DNA of 64,000 nt from Durusdinium trenchii (Eukaryota > Sar > Dinophyceae > Suessiales > Symbiodiniaceae): positions 263,729 through 327,728 of the forward strand of contig CAXAMN010001126.1 of assembly GCA_963970005.1 (NCBI GenBank). Reading direction: 5' to 3'. The notes beneath the pieces are model-generated. The model was not told the origin of the DNA. It saw nothing but the letters and a program-made list of their open reading frames with translations, and ran no database searches. How positions within the stretch are numbered: the stretch's first letter is position 1; the number at the start of each line of letters is the position of its first letter. Shown here one piece after another: positions 9,061 to 21,059 of this stretch. Position numbers and translations under genes: made by a program.

Positions 9061-9904
9061 ATAGTTGCCTAAACGTCTTCACAGGCCTGTGAGAAATGAC
9101 ACGACATGGTTTTTTTTGCCCATGGTTCCAAGGATTCTGCACATTTCATGCCGGCATCACGGCCCAGGTAGGTATCTTTTACCCGGCACGTGTTGGATGC
9201 TGATTGGGTATATTAATTACACTGGACAGAGACGTAATAGAAGCAAACATCCACAGCAGCAAAATGTTCCTTTAATGGTTCAGCTTGAATCTCAAAAAGT
9301 TGAACATATTGACAAGAGCATGTCAATATGTGTACAGTTTATGGGACGGCGATGGATCACCATATGTGCATGGAGGGCTTTGCATGCGCTCTTGGAGGGC
9401 GTTGGATGCTGCGTGGAAGGTTCTGCAACAGTCAGTTTCTTCCACAACAAACACATAAAAAAGAACGAGCCCGGGATTGTTCCACGACGAGCGGTGTCTT
9501 GAAGTTAAGAGTGTGCCAACGGCTGTGGCGCCGAAACCTGAAGGTTACCTGCTGAGATAGCTGCTGCCCGCAAACTGCACTAAAGAAAATGTGCGTTGTG
9601 CAGCTGAGGTGGGGTGCAGGATGTCGAACTCAGTAGCTTCGGGCAACCCCACTCTAATCAGAATTCCACTGTGTGCTATACTGCCGTCCACAAGGTCTGA
9701 GGGACATGGTACCCAGTACCCATATAGTTGTCACATCACCAATGAACTGACTGAGGCAGCATCCTCAAGCTCCTTCTGCCAGTCCCAACTACCTTGGGAC
9801 AATAAACCCTTGGGTCCAACAGCTCTGTGGACCGCAAGTCGCACTGAATGCCCTCACTCACAAGGCTTTCAAGTTGGGATTTTGCATGGCCCAACAGGTG
9901 AACT
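9061..9904. other. Intergenic, short ORFs only
   Basis: Plus-strand ORFs of 121-145 codons are open, but show no splice logic or family motif that I recognise. Confidence 0.3.
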
Positions 9905-10037
9905 GGGCGGGAGCAAGCTACTAGCTACTAAGTTACTACATATGGACGCAGGATAGCTCACGCCCTCAGGCGGGGGGAGCTTCCTTGAAGAAGCGCTCGC
10001 ACTAATGATTTGGTTCCTAGATATTTTAGGGTCACTT
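9905..10037 (+). repeat. SINE/MITE-like dispersed repeat, copy 1
   Basis: It shares GGACGCAGGATAGCTCA, CTAATGATTTGGTTCCTAGA and TTTTAGGG with copies at 14283, 22397 and 25775. The order is always G-rich start, TAGCTACTA tract, TAGCTCA block, GGTTCCTAGA block. TAGCTCA and GGTTCC faintly resemble tRNA promoter boxes A and B. Confidence 0.55.
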
Positions 10038-10235
10038 AGAGCTGCTACGACTAAGTTCATGGCACACGCTTCCTGTTGCAGCTGCACCGGGAGCCTTGCA
10101 AGGCAATTATATAGTTCAACGACGTCGGTAGCGAAAAACAACTCATAGGACACATCTTCCGCCCTACTCTTTGGTACTTGCAATGCTGGTGAGATGTTCT
10201 GCAATACGGCTTTGAGCGGACACCAAGACACCTCC
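10021..10235 (-). CDS. Weak candidate exon, unknown protein
   Basis: The minus strand reads an open segment including EDVSYELFFATDVVELYNCL and LQQEACAMNLVVAAL. It then runs into the dispersed repeat at 9905-10037. Composition looks protein-like, but no family or neighbouring exon was found. Confidence 0.25.
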
Positions 10236-10259
10236 ATCCCTCCATCAAGTGACAACTAT

Positions 10260-11030
10260 TCTACCCATCTAGACGCATGAATGGCATGAATGGTGCTGTG
10301 AAATGTTGTATGGAGCACGGAATGAAGTTAGCTTGCGGTGGGTGGGTTGCACTGTTACACAGCACTCACAAAGGTTCATACACAGATGTCTGCTCTGATT
10401 GGCTTGTTGTGGTTGTTGACCGTTTCCTCTGCCTCCGCCGGCTGAGACAAAGAAGCAAAAACATTGCAAAGAACAAATCACCGCTGTTGATTTCTATGGA
10501 TGGCCAACTAGTTACTTGGATCTTTCTACACCTCTGGTCACCTCTCTGGCAAACTTGTATAAAAGCTTTCTTTTGGTGCCAATCACATACTCTTCACATC
10601 AGAGAAAGGGAAGAAATGTCGTCTGCAATATTCTGAAAGTTGACCTTGTCTTCAGCATATCACAGAAGCTCCCTGGGCGCATGCTTTCGCACCTTGACAC
10701 GCTCTGGTCTGTCGGGTCGCCATTGGACCACAGCAATCTCAGCCAGAGATCTGTCTCCAGGACATTGTCACATGTTCGACTTTGTTCAAACAGCTTTTGT
10801 TCAACGCCGTAGCAGCTTCCAAGACTCAGAAACATGTTTGCTGTTAACTCTTGACATCTTTATTTTAACCTGACTTGGAAACAGCCCTTCTACCAAGGCA
10901 AGGCCCATTACGGCCCATGCCCCTATGCACAAAGCCTTTTCGGGCTTGCAACAGAGCGTCACACGTGGTGGCCCTTTAGAAACTTAACTATCCTGAGGCG
11001 CTCGGTGGAGTACTCCATGTGTTTGTCAAT
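10260..11030. other. Intergenic, no gene seen
   Basis: Short overlapping ORFs on both strands, none supported. Confidence 0.3.
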
Positions 11031-11032
11031 AG

Positions 11033-11105
11033 TAGCTTCTTGTTGCTAGTAGTAATGGCCTCCAACCTTGTAGCGATGGCCTCCAACCCACTAGCTTCTA
11101 GCTAC
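11033..11105. repeat. CTAGTAG dispersed repeat
   Basis: Two to three copies of a roughly 21-bp unit of the type GTAGCGATGGCCTCCAACC. The same family recurs at 14742, 16998, 17404, 25528, 27121, 57541 and 59683. Confidence 0.6.
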
Positions 11106-11882
11106 TAAACAAAACATTCGACTTCTGCCTCTTCTTCATTTCCGGATCCCCTTGACACTCGTCCATTCGCAAGGCTTTCTGCGTGATCGGACAGACCTCA
11201 AGTGATGTCCAAAAAAAATGTGGAAGCCAAACATGGCTAATGGGAACTGTAGAGAAATGAGTGCAAGACGGATCCACAGTTGGCGAACCACTTCTCTAGG
11301 GTCTTCTTTTCAAAGAAGTGCCCATAAGGAGATTGAACCTAAGAAGAGTCCATCGTTGGCCAACTTGGCAGTTGTGGAGACAAGTTCTTCCGGCAGGAGA
11401 CAGGGTTTCATTGCTCAATGAAGGAAAGCCTCTCCGGCGGAGAGGCCGCTGAGATGTGAACTGGATTCACCATGACCTTTCCGTCTATTGCACACCTCAT
11501 GTCCTGCAGTACTCGCAAGTTGACAACAAAAATGATTCAATCGAAGCATGAACTTCTGAATAGTCAGTTGCCTCTGGACACTCGACCACAGATCTGGATT
11601 CGATCCGGATTTTGTGCTTCTCCTGCTGCAATGCCAAGAACTGCCAACTACAATCAAGTTCCTAAGAAAAGAATTGAGCAGGAATATGACGCAAGGCTTT
11701 GTATCAATCAAAATTAGAATCAAGTCCCAAAAAGGCAGCGGCATAGGAATAAACAAAGCCATGTGGCATGCGCATCCTTCAATTTGAGACCGGCCGACAT
11801 TGGAAAATAGCGGCAAACAGTTCAAACCTCGCTTATCTGCACTCAGCGTCACCGACCTTCTTCTCAGTTTTTGAATCTTGCT
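11106..11882. other. Intergenic, no gene seen
   Basis: A 145-codon minus ORF (11415-11852) is open, but has no features I can support. Confidence 0.3.
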
Positions 11883-12449
11883 TCACCAATGAAGGCAAAT
11901 CCTAAGCGCAGAACACATGCACCTGACCGCAATGCAAGTCTCCAGGTTGCCAACCCCAAGCAAAGATGGGCCAGTCTGGACCTGAGCTGGATAAGCCCAC
12001 TCGTGCGTTCTATTGCTGTACACGATCCTTTGCCGAGACATTATCAAAAGGTTGTATACCTCAAGTACATACTCAGCAACATTTAGATACTGTGCACCTT
12101 GAATAATCATGCTGAAAGCATTTAAATCAGTTCCCTTCGAGACATACTTGGAAAAATGAGAGACACAAGCAAAAGAAATTCCATGTTTGTTCAAGGTATA
12201 CAGTTGCTCCAGGAATCTCCATACCATTTTCACAAGCCAGCTGGGATCCTCAGTTTCGGGCCGGCTTGGTGGGGGGTGGTGCTGGCCCCGACGATGTAAC
12301 TTCTTCCACAGGAGCCTCACAAGTGTGGTAACAAGAAGAAAGCAAACGGAACCCGACAAATGGACGTCCCGATCCTCCTCCTTGGGTCTATCCACAACTT
12401 CCGGTGCAACTTGAGACACTGAGAGCATCTGCATCTGAAAGCCCTGCAC
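11883..12449 (-). CDS. Candidate coding region, unknown protein
   Basis: 188 open codons with a hydrophobic segment (SVCFLLVTTLVRLLW) after an acidic start. An alternative reading uses splice sites: an exon after TTGTGAG reads APVEEVTSSGPAPPP, and one after CCCAG reads LACENGMEIPGATVY. The two readings conflict, so only the presence of coding-like sequence is proposed. Confidence 0.3.
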   Translation of the reverse strand: MQGFQMQMLSVSQVAPEVVDRPKEEDRDVHLSGSVCFLLVTTLVRLLWKKLHRRGQHHPPPSRPETEDPSWLVKMVWRFLEQLYTLNKHGISFACVSHFSKYVSKGTDLNAFSMIIQGAQYLNVAEYVLEVYNLLIMSRQRIVYSNRTHEWAYPAQVQTGPSLLGVGNLETCIAVRCMCSALRICLHW

Positions 12450-13289
12450 AAAAAGTGCTTGTTCAGCGGTTCAAAGGCTTGGGGTAGTGTTTTGTATCCT
12501 TGCCTGGATGAAGTTTGCGATGTCTTGTCTATCCATGACATCATCCATAGCCTTGGTTGTCTTTATGTTTAAACATCTCTCTTCCTCCATTCCGTTGTCC
12601 GTTTGTCATCTGGGTGTGAAGCCAGGGGGGCACCAGTCAAGGGGTTCGAGCCATGTTGGCTCATCCAATCCTGTAAATTTGACCAGTAGAAAAACTGACA
12701 CTATATTACTCTGACCACAGATTCAACAAAGAACAGCAGCCTGCCTCTATTGCAGCCCTTTCGAAAAGATATCCGTCTGGTGTGCTCACAGGATCGTGCA
12801 TCAAAGCACCTCAAACTATGATGGTGCTGCACAGCGCACGGAAGGCGTTGCTCACCAAAACAGCCAAAATCACATTATCAGGTAGGCCCAATTCAACGGT
12901 TCCGGTTCCAAAACGACATGAGATGTTTGGTGAACAGCTTGAGTTCCCCTTGCCCATCCCCAATCAACAACAGACTGCAGCAAGTCTGGCAAGTCTTAGG
13001 AAAAACATCGGGGCTGGGCTCTCAGCCGCTGAGTTGACACACCGCTTTCTGCGGCACACCAGCCTGTAAAGAAATGTGTCTAAAGAGTGTACGGGTTCTT
13101 ACGGTAGGGGTTGAGGCCGGGTGTCTGATGGGAGGTCTCGCATCCGTACGCGGCTAATTTGCTGCTATTTTCAGTGCACTCACTCACCTCGGAATCGAAG
13201 TGCATTTCGACTGCGCAGACTCGCAAAATCTGGTAGGCCCGAGAGGGTGCTCTTCAAGACTCCACTCTTGTTGTGGTGCCGTGCGCATG
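12450..13289. other. Intergenic, no gene seen
   Basis: No supported exon or repeat. Confidence 0.3.
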
Positions 13290-13800
13290 ATTGAACTTGG
13301 TGATTTTTCGTGGCAAGCGCACGGGAAACCTCGTGCTTTGGTGGTCCAAAGTCAACTTTTCGTGACAGGTGCAAGTGGTCTTCGGCGTGCTCTGATTTCG
13401 TGGCAAGTGCAGTGAATTGTGACTTTGGACATGTGGTTCGTTTTCATAAGTGGGAAGAAGTCTCGGGCGAAAGGTGGGTTTTGGCATCTTGATGTTGTCT
13501 GTTGTCTTTGCAATCTTTGGAAGTGCTCTTGCTGCGAGCAAGGCTGTGCGATGTGAATCTTGATGTGCAGGTTTCGTATCGTGGCAGGTGCAGCACTTTG
13601 TGGCAGGAACAGTATTTTGTGGACCTGGCGGTGCTTTTTCGGGGCAGGTGGAACACTTTGAAGTGTGGATTTCGCGGCAGGCGCAACTTTGTGGACCTGG
13701 AGGTGGCAGGCACAATGCTTGTGGACCTTGAAGACTTCGTGGCAGGCACAGAACTTTGTGGACCTTGAAGTGCAGATTTCGTGGCAGGCGCAGCTTTCAT
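13290..13800. repeat. Degenerate tandem minisatellite
   Basis: Recurring TTCGTGGCAGGCGCA and CTTTGTGGACCTTGAAG blocks at roughly 45-60 bp spacing. They keep both strands open, so the ORFs here are probably by-products of the repeat. Confidence 0.6.
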
Positions 13801-13938
13801 ATGTGCGCTCTGTGTGCTCTCACGTGGGCGCTTCTACATGTCCTTTGCTATGTGTGTTCTCTAGACCTCCGGCCTCTCTCTCTCTCTCTCAGTCTAGACT
13901 TAGAGATCTGGACCTGGACCTTCCATCTAAACCTGGCT

Positions 13939-14250
13939 TGTGAACCATCACCACCACCATCACCACCATCACCACCCACCAGCCACCATCACCACAATCC
14001 TCCACCTCCACCTCCACCTCCACCTCCACCTCCACCTCCACCTTCACCACCACCATCATCATCCTCATCATCATCATCATCATCACCACCACCACCACCA
14101 CCACCAGCACCAGCACCACCGCCATCACCACCACCATCACCACCACCACTACCATCACCACGACCACCATCATCACTACCATCACAACCATAGCCACAAC
14201 ACCACCATCACCAACATCACCATTACCACCATCATCACCACCTCCAGACC
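13939..14250. repeat. CAC/CCA trinucleotide microsatellite
   Basis: Long imperfect runs of ACC/CCA/CAT. They translate as poly-His, poly-Pro or poly-Ser depending on frame, and as Met/Val on the other strand. No gene is proposed. Confidence 0.85.
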
Positions 14251-14282
14251 TTAGACCTTTAGACCCGTCTAATACACTGCCC

Positions 14283-14393
14283 GCTCCCCCCCAAAAAGGG
14301 AGAAGCTCGCTACTAGCTACTTGTTAGCTACTACCTATTGGACGCAGAATAGCTCACCCTAATGATTTGGTTCCTAGACTTTTAGGGACACTT
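14283..14393 (+). repeat. SINE/MITE-like dispersed repeat, copy 2
   Basis: Shares GGACGCAGAATAGCTCA, CTAATGATTTGGTTCCTAGA and TTTTAGGGACACTT with the other three copies, and is the most compact of the four. Confidence 0.6.
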
Positions 14394-14629
14394 CACTCAG
14401 ATTGGTTAGGTAGAGCAAAGTCTGATGTCAGAAATCCATACACTTGTTCAGAGGTTCCAGCTGCATCCCTCACCTCATCTGCGACACCCAAGTGGCTTTC
14501 CCAACCACCATCTGCTGGGATCTCAGAGCAGCAAGTCTTTCGCTAGACAAGTTGGATCTGTGACAGATCTGTTGGATCCGTGAATCTGTGCTTAGACTTT
14601 GCACCAAAGGCATGTGAAGAAGCTCCAGA

Positions 14630-15583
14630 GTGGCGTACCAGCGGTGGCATGTCATCCTCGTCGGACTCCTGCAAAGCCATAACTCTGGCTGGAACGATGA
14701 GAATAACTCCAGTGACTCTCCTGCACAACAATTCCTGGAGCCCCTAGTAGCGTCCTTGCTCCTAGTAGCGATGCCAGGAGCCCCTAGTAGCTTCTTGTTC
14801 CTAGTAGTAAGGCCAGGAGCCCCTAGTAGCGTCCTTGCTCCTAGCCCTCAAGCAAACTCTTTCAACAGGTGGAAGGCTTTCCAAGGACCATGCCCAAACG
14901 GGAATGTTGTTTGTCGGAAAAATGGGGTTTGCCTGTTTGCCTCTTACATTCATTGGCAAAAAAACCTACAGAATCTTAAAGAGATAAGAGGAGGAGAGAT
15001 TGTTGTTCAAGCCCCTGGCGAAGCAGCCCAGGATCTCCAGCTCTTTGTAAGATTGTGGGTGGCGCCGTTCAGCACAATCCAGGCTTGTTCAAGTTTGTGG
15101 CTACATGCACAATCACAGCTCATCGATGTTGTGCTAGTGCAGCTTGGGAAAGGGAGCAGGGTCATCGCGCGCAAGTCTCCACTCTGCAGCAGCTGGCAAT
15201 CACTGCTGACAAGCAAGCTACATGAAACCGCTAGCATACGTGGCACAAACATTCCTTATTGTGGATTGGAACGTGCTCAAGACTTCCAAAAAGCACCATC
15301 CAGCTCCCTCACTACTGCCAGTGGCCCCTCGCAAGCAAGTGACTTCTTGCCCTTGGCTCAAACTTTCAGCGTAAAGGGGTGGATCTACAAAAGAGTTTGT
15401 GCTTCGCTTTGGTTTCATGAAGCTTCACATCCACGTGTGCTCACCATAGGAGTTTCTCTGTTTGAGACATACTGTCCATGTCTACCCTACGCACGCTGTC
15501 CTTATGAAAGTAATGCAAGAGTGAGACAGCCCGCCTCCTCATCACCCTGCTCATCGTCTGCCTCAGGTTCCTCGTCGTTTTGA
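14630..15583 (+). CDS. Long open frame, unknown (part is dispersed repeat)
   Basis: 317 codons without a stop. Codons 38-65 or so come from the CTAGTAG repeat (14742-14846). The middle (EIVVQAPGEAAQDLQLFVRL, then IDVVLVQLGKGSRVIA) looks protein-like, and the end is a Ser-rich tail. On the minus strand an acidic exon-like segment (EPEADDEQGDEEA, after an AG at about 15575) competes with the end of this ORF. No family recognised and no neighbouring exon supports it. Confidence 0.25.
   Translation: MAYQRWHVILVGLLQSHNSGWNDENNSSDSPAQQFLEPLVASLLLVAMPGAPSSFLFLVVRPGAPSSVLAPSPQANSFNRWKAFQGPCPNGNVVCRKNGVCLFASYIHWQKNLQNLKEIRGGEIVVQAPGEAAQDLQLFVRLWVAPFSTIQACSSLWLHAQSQLIDVVLVQLGKGSRVIARKSPLCSSWQSLLTSKLHETASIRGTNIPYCGLERAQDFQKAPSSSLTTASGPSQASDFLPLAQTFSVKGWIYKRVCASLWFHEASHPRVLTIGVSLFETYCPCLPYARCPYESNARVRQPASSSPCSSSASGSSSF
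14742..14846. repeat. CTAGTAG dispersed repeat
   Basis: Four to five units of CCCTAGTAGCGTCCTTGCTC and AGTAGCGATGCCAGGAG type. Confidence 0.6.
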
Positions 15584-16077
15584 TGAGACGCCTTGCGAAC
15601 GAGAGGGCGAACATAAGGCTGCAATCCAAAAATAGTCTTTCAATAGATCTGAGTAGATCTGACGGAAAGCCTGCATGGCAAAGAGCTTCTTTCTTCTTCT
15701 CTGCTTGCCATGCCGCCACTTGCCCTTTCGGCGGGTATGTTTCACCGCCGCTGCTGCTGCTTCTGGTGGCGCCTGGACCAAATCTCTCGAGCGTCGTCAC
15801 ATGTCTTACCATACCATAGAGGAGCTTTTTCCGTCTTGAACGCAACAAAAAATCATATAACCTCCTTAAGAACATCTTGGAAGGCAATTTGTGTTCAAAA
15901 TAAATATTGAAGTGCATTTTGCCTTGCTAGGCAGAAATCTGTTCGCACCTAGCCCTTCTCTGTCTCTCTACATTGAGCAGCATAATTACATCTCCAACCT
16001 GCTCAGGGGTCGCCAGCGCGAAGGACAGCAGCTCGCAAGCCTCAGTATTGAATGCAAGTCAGGCCATTGCTGTGGCG
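15584..16077. other. Intergenic, no gene seen
   Basis: Overlapping short ORFs only. Confidence 0.3.
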
Positions 16078-16140
16078 GTGGCGGCGGTGGTGGTGGTGGT
16101 GGTGGTGGTGGCAGTGGTGGCAGTGGTAGCAGTGGTAGTA
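16078..16140. repeat. GGT/GGC trinucleotide microsatellite
   Basis: Run of GGTGGT units grading into AGTGGT/AGTAGT. Confidence 0.85.
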
Positions 16141-16997
16141 GTAGTCACATGTCCAAGTCTTGCGTAGAAGTAGAGATGCGATTGCCATGCGCGAGAGTCC
16201 CAAAAACTAGTCACTGGTCTCTGATGCTGAAGTCCATGTGATTGTCTCGTCTGAGAAGCCTTCAAGGATGAACGTGTAAATGGCAGCCGCATGCTTTGCT
16301 CGCAGGTTAGCCGTCGCTGCAGTCGAGCCTCCCGAGGAGGTTGGAGGCTTCTATTACTCTACTGTAGTGGCACTCACTGGCATGGGGCCGTCACAGTTCA
16401 GCTGCTTTTGCCTCTTGCCCTTTGTCAAGGGTCAATCACGGCCACGTGCCCTTAAAAATACATGTGCGCACATATAAATATATATATATATATGATTAGT
16501 GGAGGGGAGACTGTTAGAAGCTCAATACATTGCCCCTGAAAACTTACTTCAGACTCCCGACCTGGCTTTCAGGCGCAAGCTGCTCAAAGGCTCCCTGGCC
16601 GGATCCCATGAACGATTTGGTGCATCAGTAGAAATGTGGCAAAGACCACGACAAAAACTGCTGTCCAATTACGCCACCCAGAAAACTCAGGGACCACACT
16701 GAGAGTTGAGCAAACTTGCAAGTCCCCTTCAGGCAAGTCTTCCAAGGACGCTTAGAATGGAAATGCCATAAACTCTTTGTCGCATCTTCATCCTTTGATC
16801 TCTTGTTGACCTGAAAGAGCTGCGTCAGCATCTCACAGAACCTGAAGAATTAGCTCAGAAGTATCTCCCCGTGTGGTGTCACCATCTCTCTTGCCCAAGG
16901 CAAGCACGGTCCTTTGGTGTAGTCAACGTTGATAGCCAGCTTAATCTGCGCAAAGGTGGCCAACTGGTTGTTCAGTCAGGTTCTGGGAACAAAGGGC
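16141..16997. other. Intergenic, no gene seen
   Basis: Only an AT dinucleotide run near 16475-16492 stands out. Confidence 0.3.
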
Positions 16998-17146
16998 ACC
17001 GCTACTAGGAGCAAGGACGCTATTAGTAGCTCCTGGCATTACTACAAGTGACAAGAAGCTACTAGTAGCAAGGACGCAATTAGGTGGAGGCCATCGCAAT
17101 TAGGTTGGAGGCCATCGCTACTAGTAACAAGAAGCTACTAGTTTCA
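16998..17146. repeat. CTAGTAG dispersed repeat
   Basis: Several units of CTACTAGTAGCAAGGACGC and GGAGGCCATCGCTACTAG, mostly in the orientation opposite to the copy at 14742. Confidence 0.6.
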
Positions 17147-17403
17147 ACCTTCCTGACATTCTGAGATCCACACTAGCAGCTCCAACATCGACACATGAGT
17201 CAGGATCCGGGGCACCTCCAAGAATCAACAGCACTTGGGAGCTCAGGACTCAAAAGCATCCCTTCTCAATTGCAGCTTTAAAGGGGTCGTGTCTTCAAGT
17301 CTACCCATTCCGGCCCATTCTACGCCTCGCACAACTTTGGGATCATATCAGAATCTCTCAGCTGCGGCCGGTAAACCTTTGCGCAACGATGTGATGGAAA
17401 AGT

Positions 17404-17945
17404 GGCACCTGTTACTAGTAGTAAGGCACCTGTTACTACTAGCGTGGCACCTGTTACTACTAGCGTGGCACCTGTTACTAGTAGTAAGGCACCTGCTACT
17501 ACTAGCGTGGCACCTGTTACTAGTAGTAAGGCACCTGTTACTACTAGCGTGGCACCTGTTACTAGTAGTAAGGCACCTGTTACTAGTAGTAAGGCACCTG
17601 TTACTACTAGCGTGGCACNNNNNNNNNNNNNNNNNNNNNNNNNNNNNNNNNNNNNNNNNNNNNNNNNNNNNNNNNNNNNNNNNNNNNNNNNNNNNNNNNN
17701 NNNNNNNNNNNNNNNNNNGGCACCTGTTACTACTAGCGTGGCACCTGTTACTACTAGCGTGGCACCTGTTACTAGTAGTAAGGCACCTGTTACTACTAGC
17801 GTGGCACCTGTTACTACTAGCTTGGCACCTGTTACTAGTAGTAAGGCAGAAGGCACTTGTAATCCATTAAATTAAATTAATAACAAACATTGTTACTACT
17901 AGTAAGGCACTTGTTACTAGTAGCATTGCACTTGTTACTAGAAGG
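17404..17945. repeat. 21-bp minisatellite with two alternating unit types
   Basis: Unit A ends CTAGTAGTAAGG and unit B ends CTACTAGCGTGG, each preceded by CACCTGTTA. Left of the gap the order is A B B A B A B A A B. Right of it the order is B B A B B A, followed by decayed units. Because 21 is divisible by three, both strands stay open (ORFs 17235-17870 and 17320-17856), but these are repeat by-products. Confidence 0.9.
17619..17718. other. Assembly gap (100 N)
   Basis: Exactly 100 N inside the 21-bp minisatellite, so the true array length is unknown. Confidence 0.99.
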
Positions 17946-20900
17946 CAAAAATTGGGGGAAATGAAAAGAAAACACGAAACCGTTGAGGCTCCGGCGTTAA
18001 TGTTGAAGGTAACGACTACAAAGGTCTGCAAGGTTGCCTTGCGGAAATAAAGAAAAGAAAAACAATGTCTAGCAATGTCCCGAACCATGGACCAGCCTTG
18101 AGGTTCTGCCATTCGATGAGCGAAGGACCACACTGGGCCGCAGGATCGGTTTACAAGAGCCAGATTTCCCCAACAAACCCGGAGAAAAGGACCAGTTAGT
18201 AGTATAGTACAGTACAGTAATGGAACTGTTGCATAGGCGGAGTAGAAAATGCTGCGGACCATGTGGCTGGTTTTGGGGGTAGCAATAAGCTGTGATTGAT
18301 CAAAAAATACACTACTTCATGCCAGTCTTGCGAAGTGACGCGCAGATTTACGCAGGAAGAAACACATTGCAAAGGTCGTACAAAGAAAAAACAACTTCAC
18401 CGACAACATCCACGGTACCTCACATGACATGACTAGGAACGTAGAACCTATCGATGTCTGTCATGTATCTTAAAACAAACATATCTGCTCTTCGACCTAC
18501 CTGGAAAAAGAATTGCAGAATGCTGAAGATCTCTCAGGAGAGCACTGCAGGATTATCATACAACGCCGGCAGAATGTTGTAGACGTAAGGGATCATGATA
18601 TCCTGGACCCGCGTGGGAAGAACCAGGTGCCAAAGGTGGCACCAAAAACTGCACCAACATGTGAACTGTTTCTTCACTCAGTGATGCTTCACTATGCCTG
18701 CACAATAGTGCTCTGAGTAGCTAAATGCTGCCTGAGCCATCCGTGGAATCTTCTAAGAGCACAAAGCAACGGTCCGAGGCCAAAACCGTAACTTTTTCTG
18801 GTTCTCGGAGCAGTACAGTAGGCAGTTGTGGATCTGAGTCGGCAAACTCCACACTCTAGAATCAACTTTGAGTAAAGGCCTGCCAAGGTGCTGTGGTGAG
18901 GAAATACTTCACTATGATGTCGGTGCGGCTGTGGCCTCCAGGGACTCACAACCCATCAAACACCTTGCTGGCTCAAGCAAGTCGTCTTACGTGGCAAGTC
19001 AGTTCTCACTGGCATTGACCACTGTCTGAGAGAGCTGCTCATCTGATGTTGACAAATGCAGCGCCCAAAGGCTTCAACGATGTCGAACTGGATGAGGCCC
19101 TGATGCAGAAAAGCGATTGAATTCTACTTGACAATATGTCTTTGTGGCCTAGTGCCTTGCCTTGATTAACCCGTTCACATGACCTGAGCACTCTCTCTCT
19201 CTCTTTTTCCCATCAACATGAGGAGGTGAGACCACAGAGGAGATGAGGATGCCACGATTCAGCATGCCGGTAAGTTTGGTGATCTGCTCATTCTGCCAAT
19301 CCTCACTGCCTGACAGCAAGGTGCCATGAATGCTTTAAGATCAGTCCAGATTAAGAAATATATAAGCAGTGATGAAACGTCTGGTCTTTGTAGACCAGCA
19401 GGCCCACTACGAAGAAAGGACAAAATATGAAGTGGCTTGATAACAAGACCATGCTCAAGTTTCCCCACAAAGAAACCTTGGCCCTTGAACCTGGTTCCTG
19501 AGACCAAGTAGAGTGTGTGTTTGTGCATGCAAATGTTTTGTGAATGTCTTCAAGTTGAAAATCCTCGTCTCAAAATGGCATTTGGTAAACCTAGCTGCAC
19601 CTAGCTGCTCAGCCCGCTCCTTCTTGTGTCTTCGAGAGGAAGACTGAGTCAGCTGTTGTCAGCTGCACGAGGCACTGACCCGCAGCAGACTGCATCTCGA
19701 AGGGCGCCTTCAATCGATGCAGTACTGTCGAACTGCAGTTTGTAGTCAAGGAGTGAAGGGCACGGGAGCGCACCTGTTCACAGCGCACTAGGAAGGAAAT
19801 GAGGCTGACGGCACCTGGTGCTGAGATCTACTGAGTATGTAGCAGCGAGGGGAGGCAGAATATGCTGATTATGTGGAAAGCGGATCAGTAGCGGTTTTGC
19901 ATCTGTGAGCCTGAAACATCATTGTCTGTGAGCTCCATCAGCATCAAACCTGGAGTTCTGTGGGTATAGCTGGGTGATTCGAAGTTCTCGCCGACGGAGA
20001 TAAAAATACATTACATTATATTACGTTGCCACCTTTGTCGCCAGACTTTGTCTAGCTTTGTCTTCTATTTTCGTTGTTTTCCCTTTCCTTCTTTTTCTGA
20101 TACCTGCAGACCTGTCCTTTCTATCTTTCTATAAAACCTCTGTTTACAAAACCTATTTTCCGTATTTGGTCGTTCCCTATATTGCTTTTGGTTTTTCACT
20201 ATATCGCTTTTACACGATGTGCTCATGATTTCTATGCAAAACACTCTCACACAGAGATTTGTGTACAGACCCGTTTGGATGTCTCTCGCTTCTCTGTTCG
20301 AGGCAAAAGCCAAAGACCAAGCACAAAATCTCCATTGCAATAACATCATTCCCCAGCCTGTCAAGTTGTTGCCAAAGACTGCAAAAAGGACCTTGCAGCG
20401 CAATCGAGTCAGATTGAAAGTATAAAGCTATTCCTCTAGAGCGCGACTGCAAGGCTATTGCCGCGGCGATCTTCCGTTGTCTCCCCGGCAAGAAAGCACG
20501 ATCTACCTTTTCTCCAAATGCATGGAACACAATGGTCAGAACGGTCTCAAGCAGACTTCCTCCCATTCAAATAATTAGCAAAATACTTTGGCTAACCCTC
20601 ACCTTAGGTGAATCAGATGCTGCAAAACAGGTGAGCATTTGGGTCATGCTGTTCGTGCTTTCTTCTCAGGCGGGCCAGTTTTGCCCAAGGCCCAGTCCTT
20701 AGAGCAAGTCTTGCAGCAAAGCTCTGGAGTCGTTGCCCCAGTGCATATCAGTTTGTCCAAAGGCCTTCGCACAACACAAACATTCTCAACCGCGTCGTTT
20801 TCAACCTCCTCCAGAGCCTGCCCTGGGCCTGCTCAGTCGGATGCCTTTGCATAGGCTGAATACTCTATACAAAATCAACGTGTCCTCTTTTGGTGCAAGG

Positions 20901-21059
20901 TCCAGCTGACTTTTATTAACCTGATTGCGGGACTGAGACATTGAGAAGGGCTAGGCAGGGCGGGCGCCAACAAACACACAAGGATTGGACGAAACGAATG
21001 GATCAATCGGACAATGCCTTTCCGTGTCGTTTGCCATTAAGCGGATGTTCGCGGATCCG
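17946..21059. other. Intergenic, no gene seen
   Basis: No credible exon found on either strand. Short ORFs only. Confidence 0.35.

Noticed and set aside
13756..14254. Poly-His/Pro/Met-Val ORFs
   Set aside because: Products of CAC/CCA microsatellite, open in several frames at once.
17235..17870. Plus and minus ORFs over the 21-bp minisatellite
   Set aside because: Open only because the unit is 21 bp. The product is pure repeat and spans an N gap.
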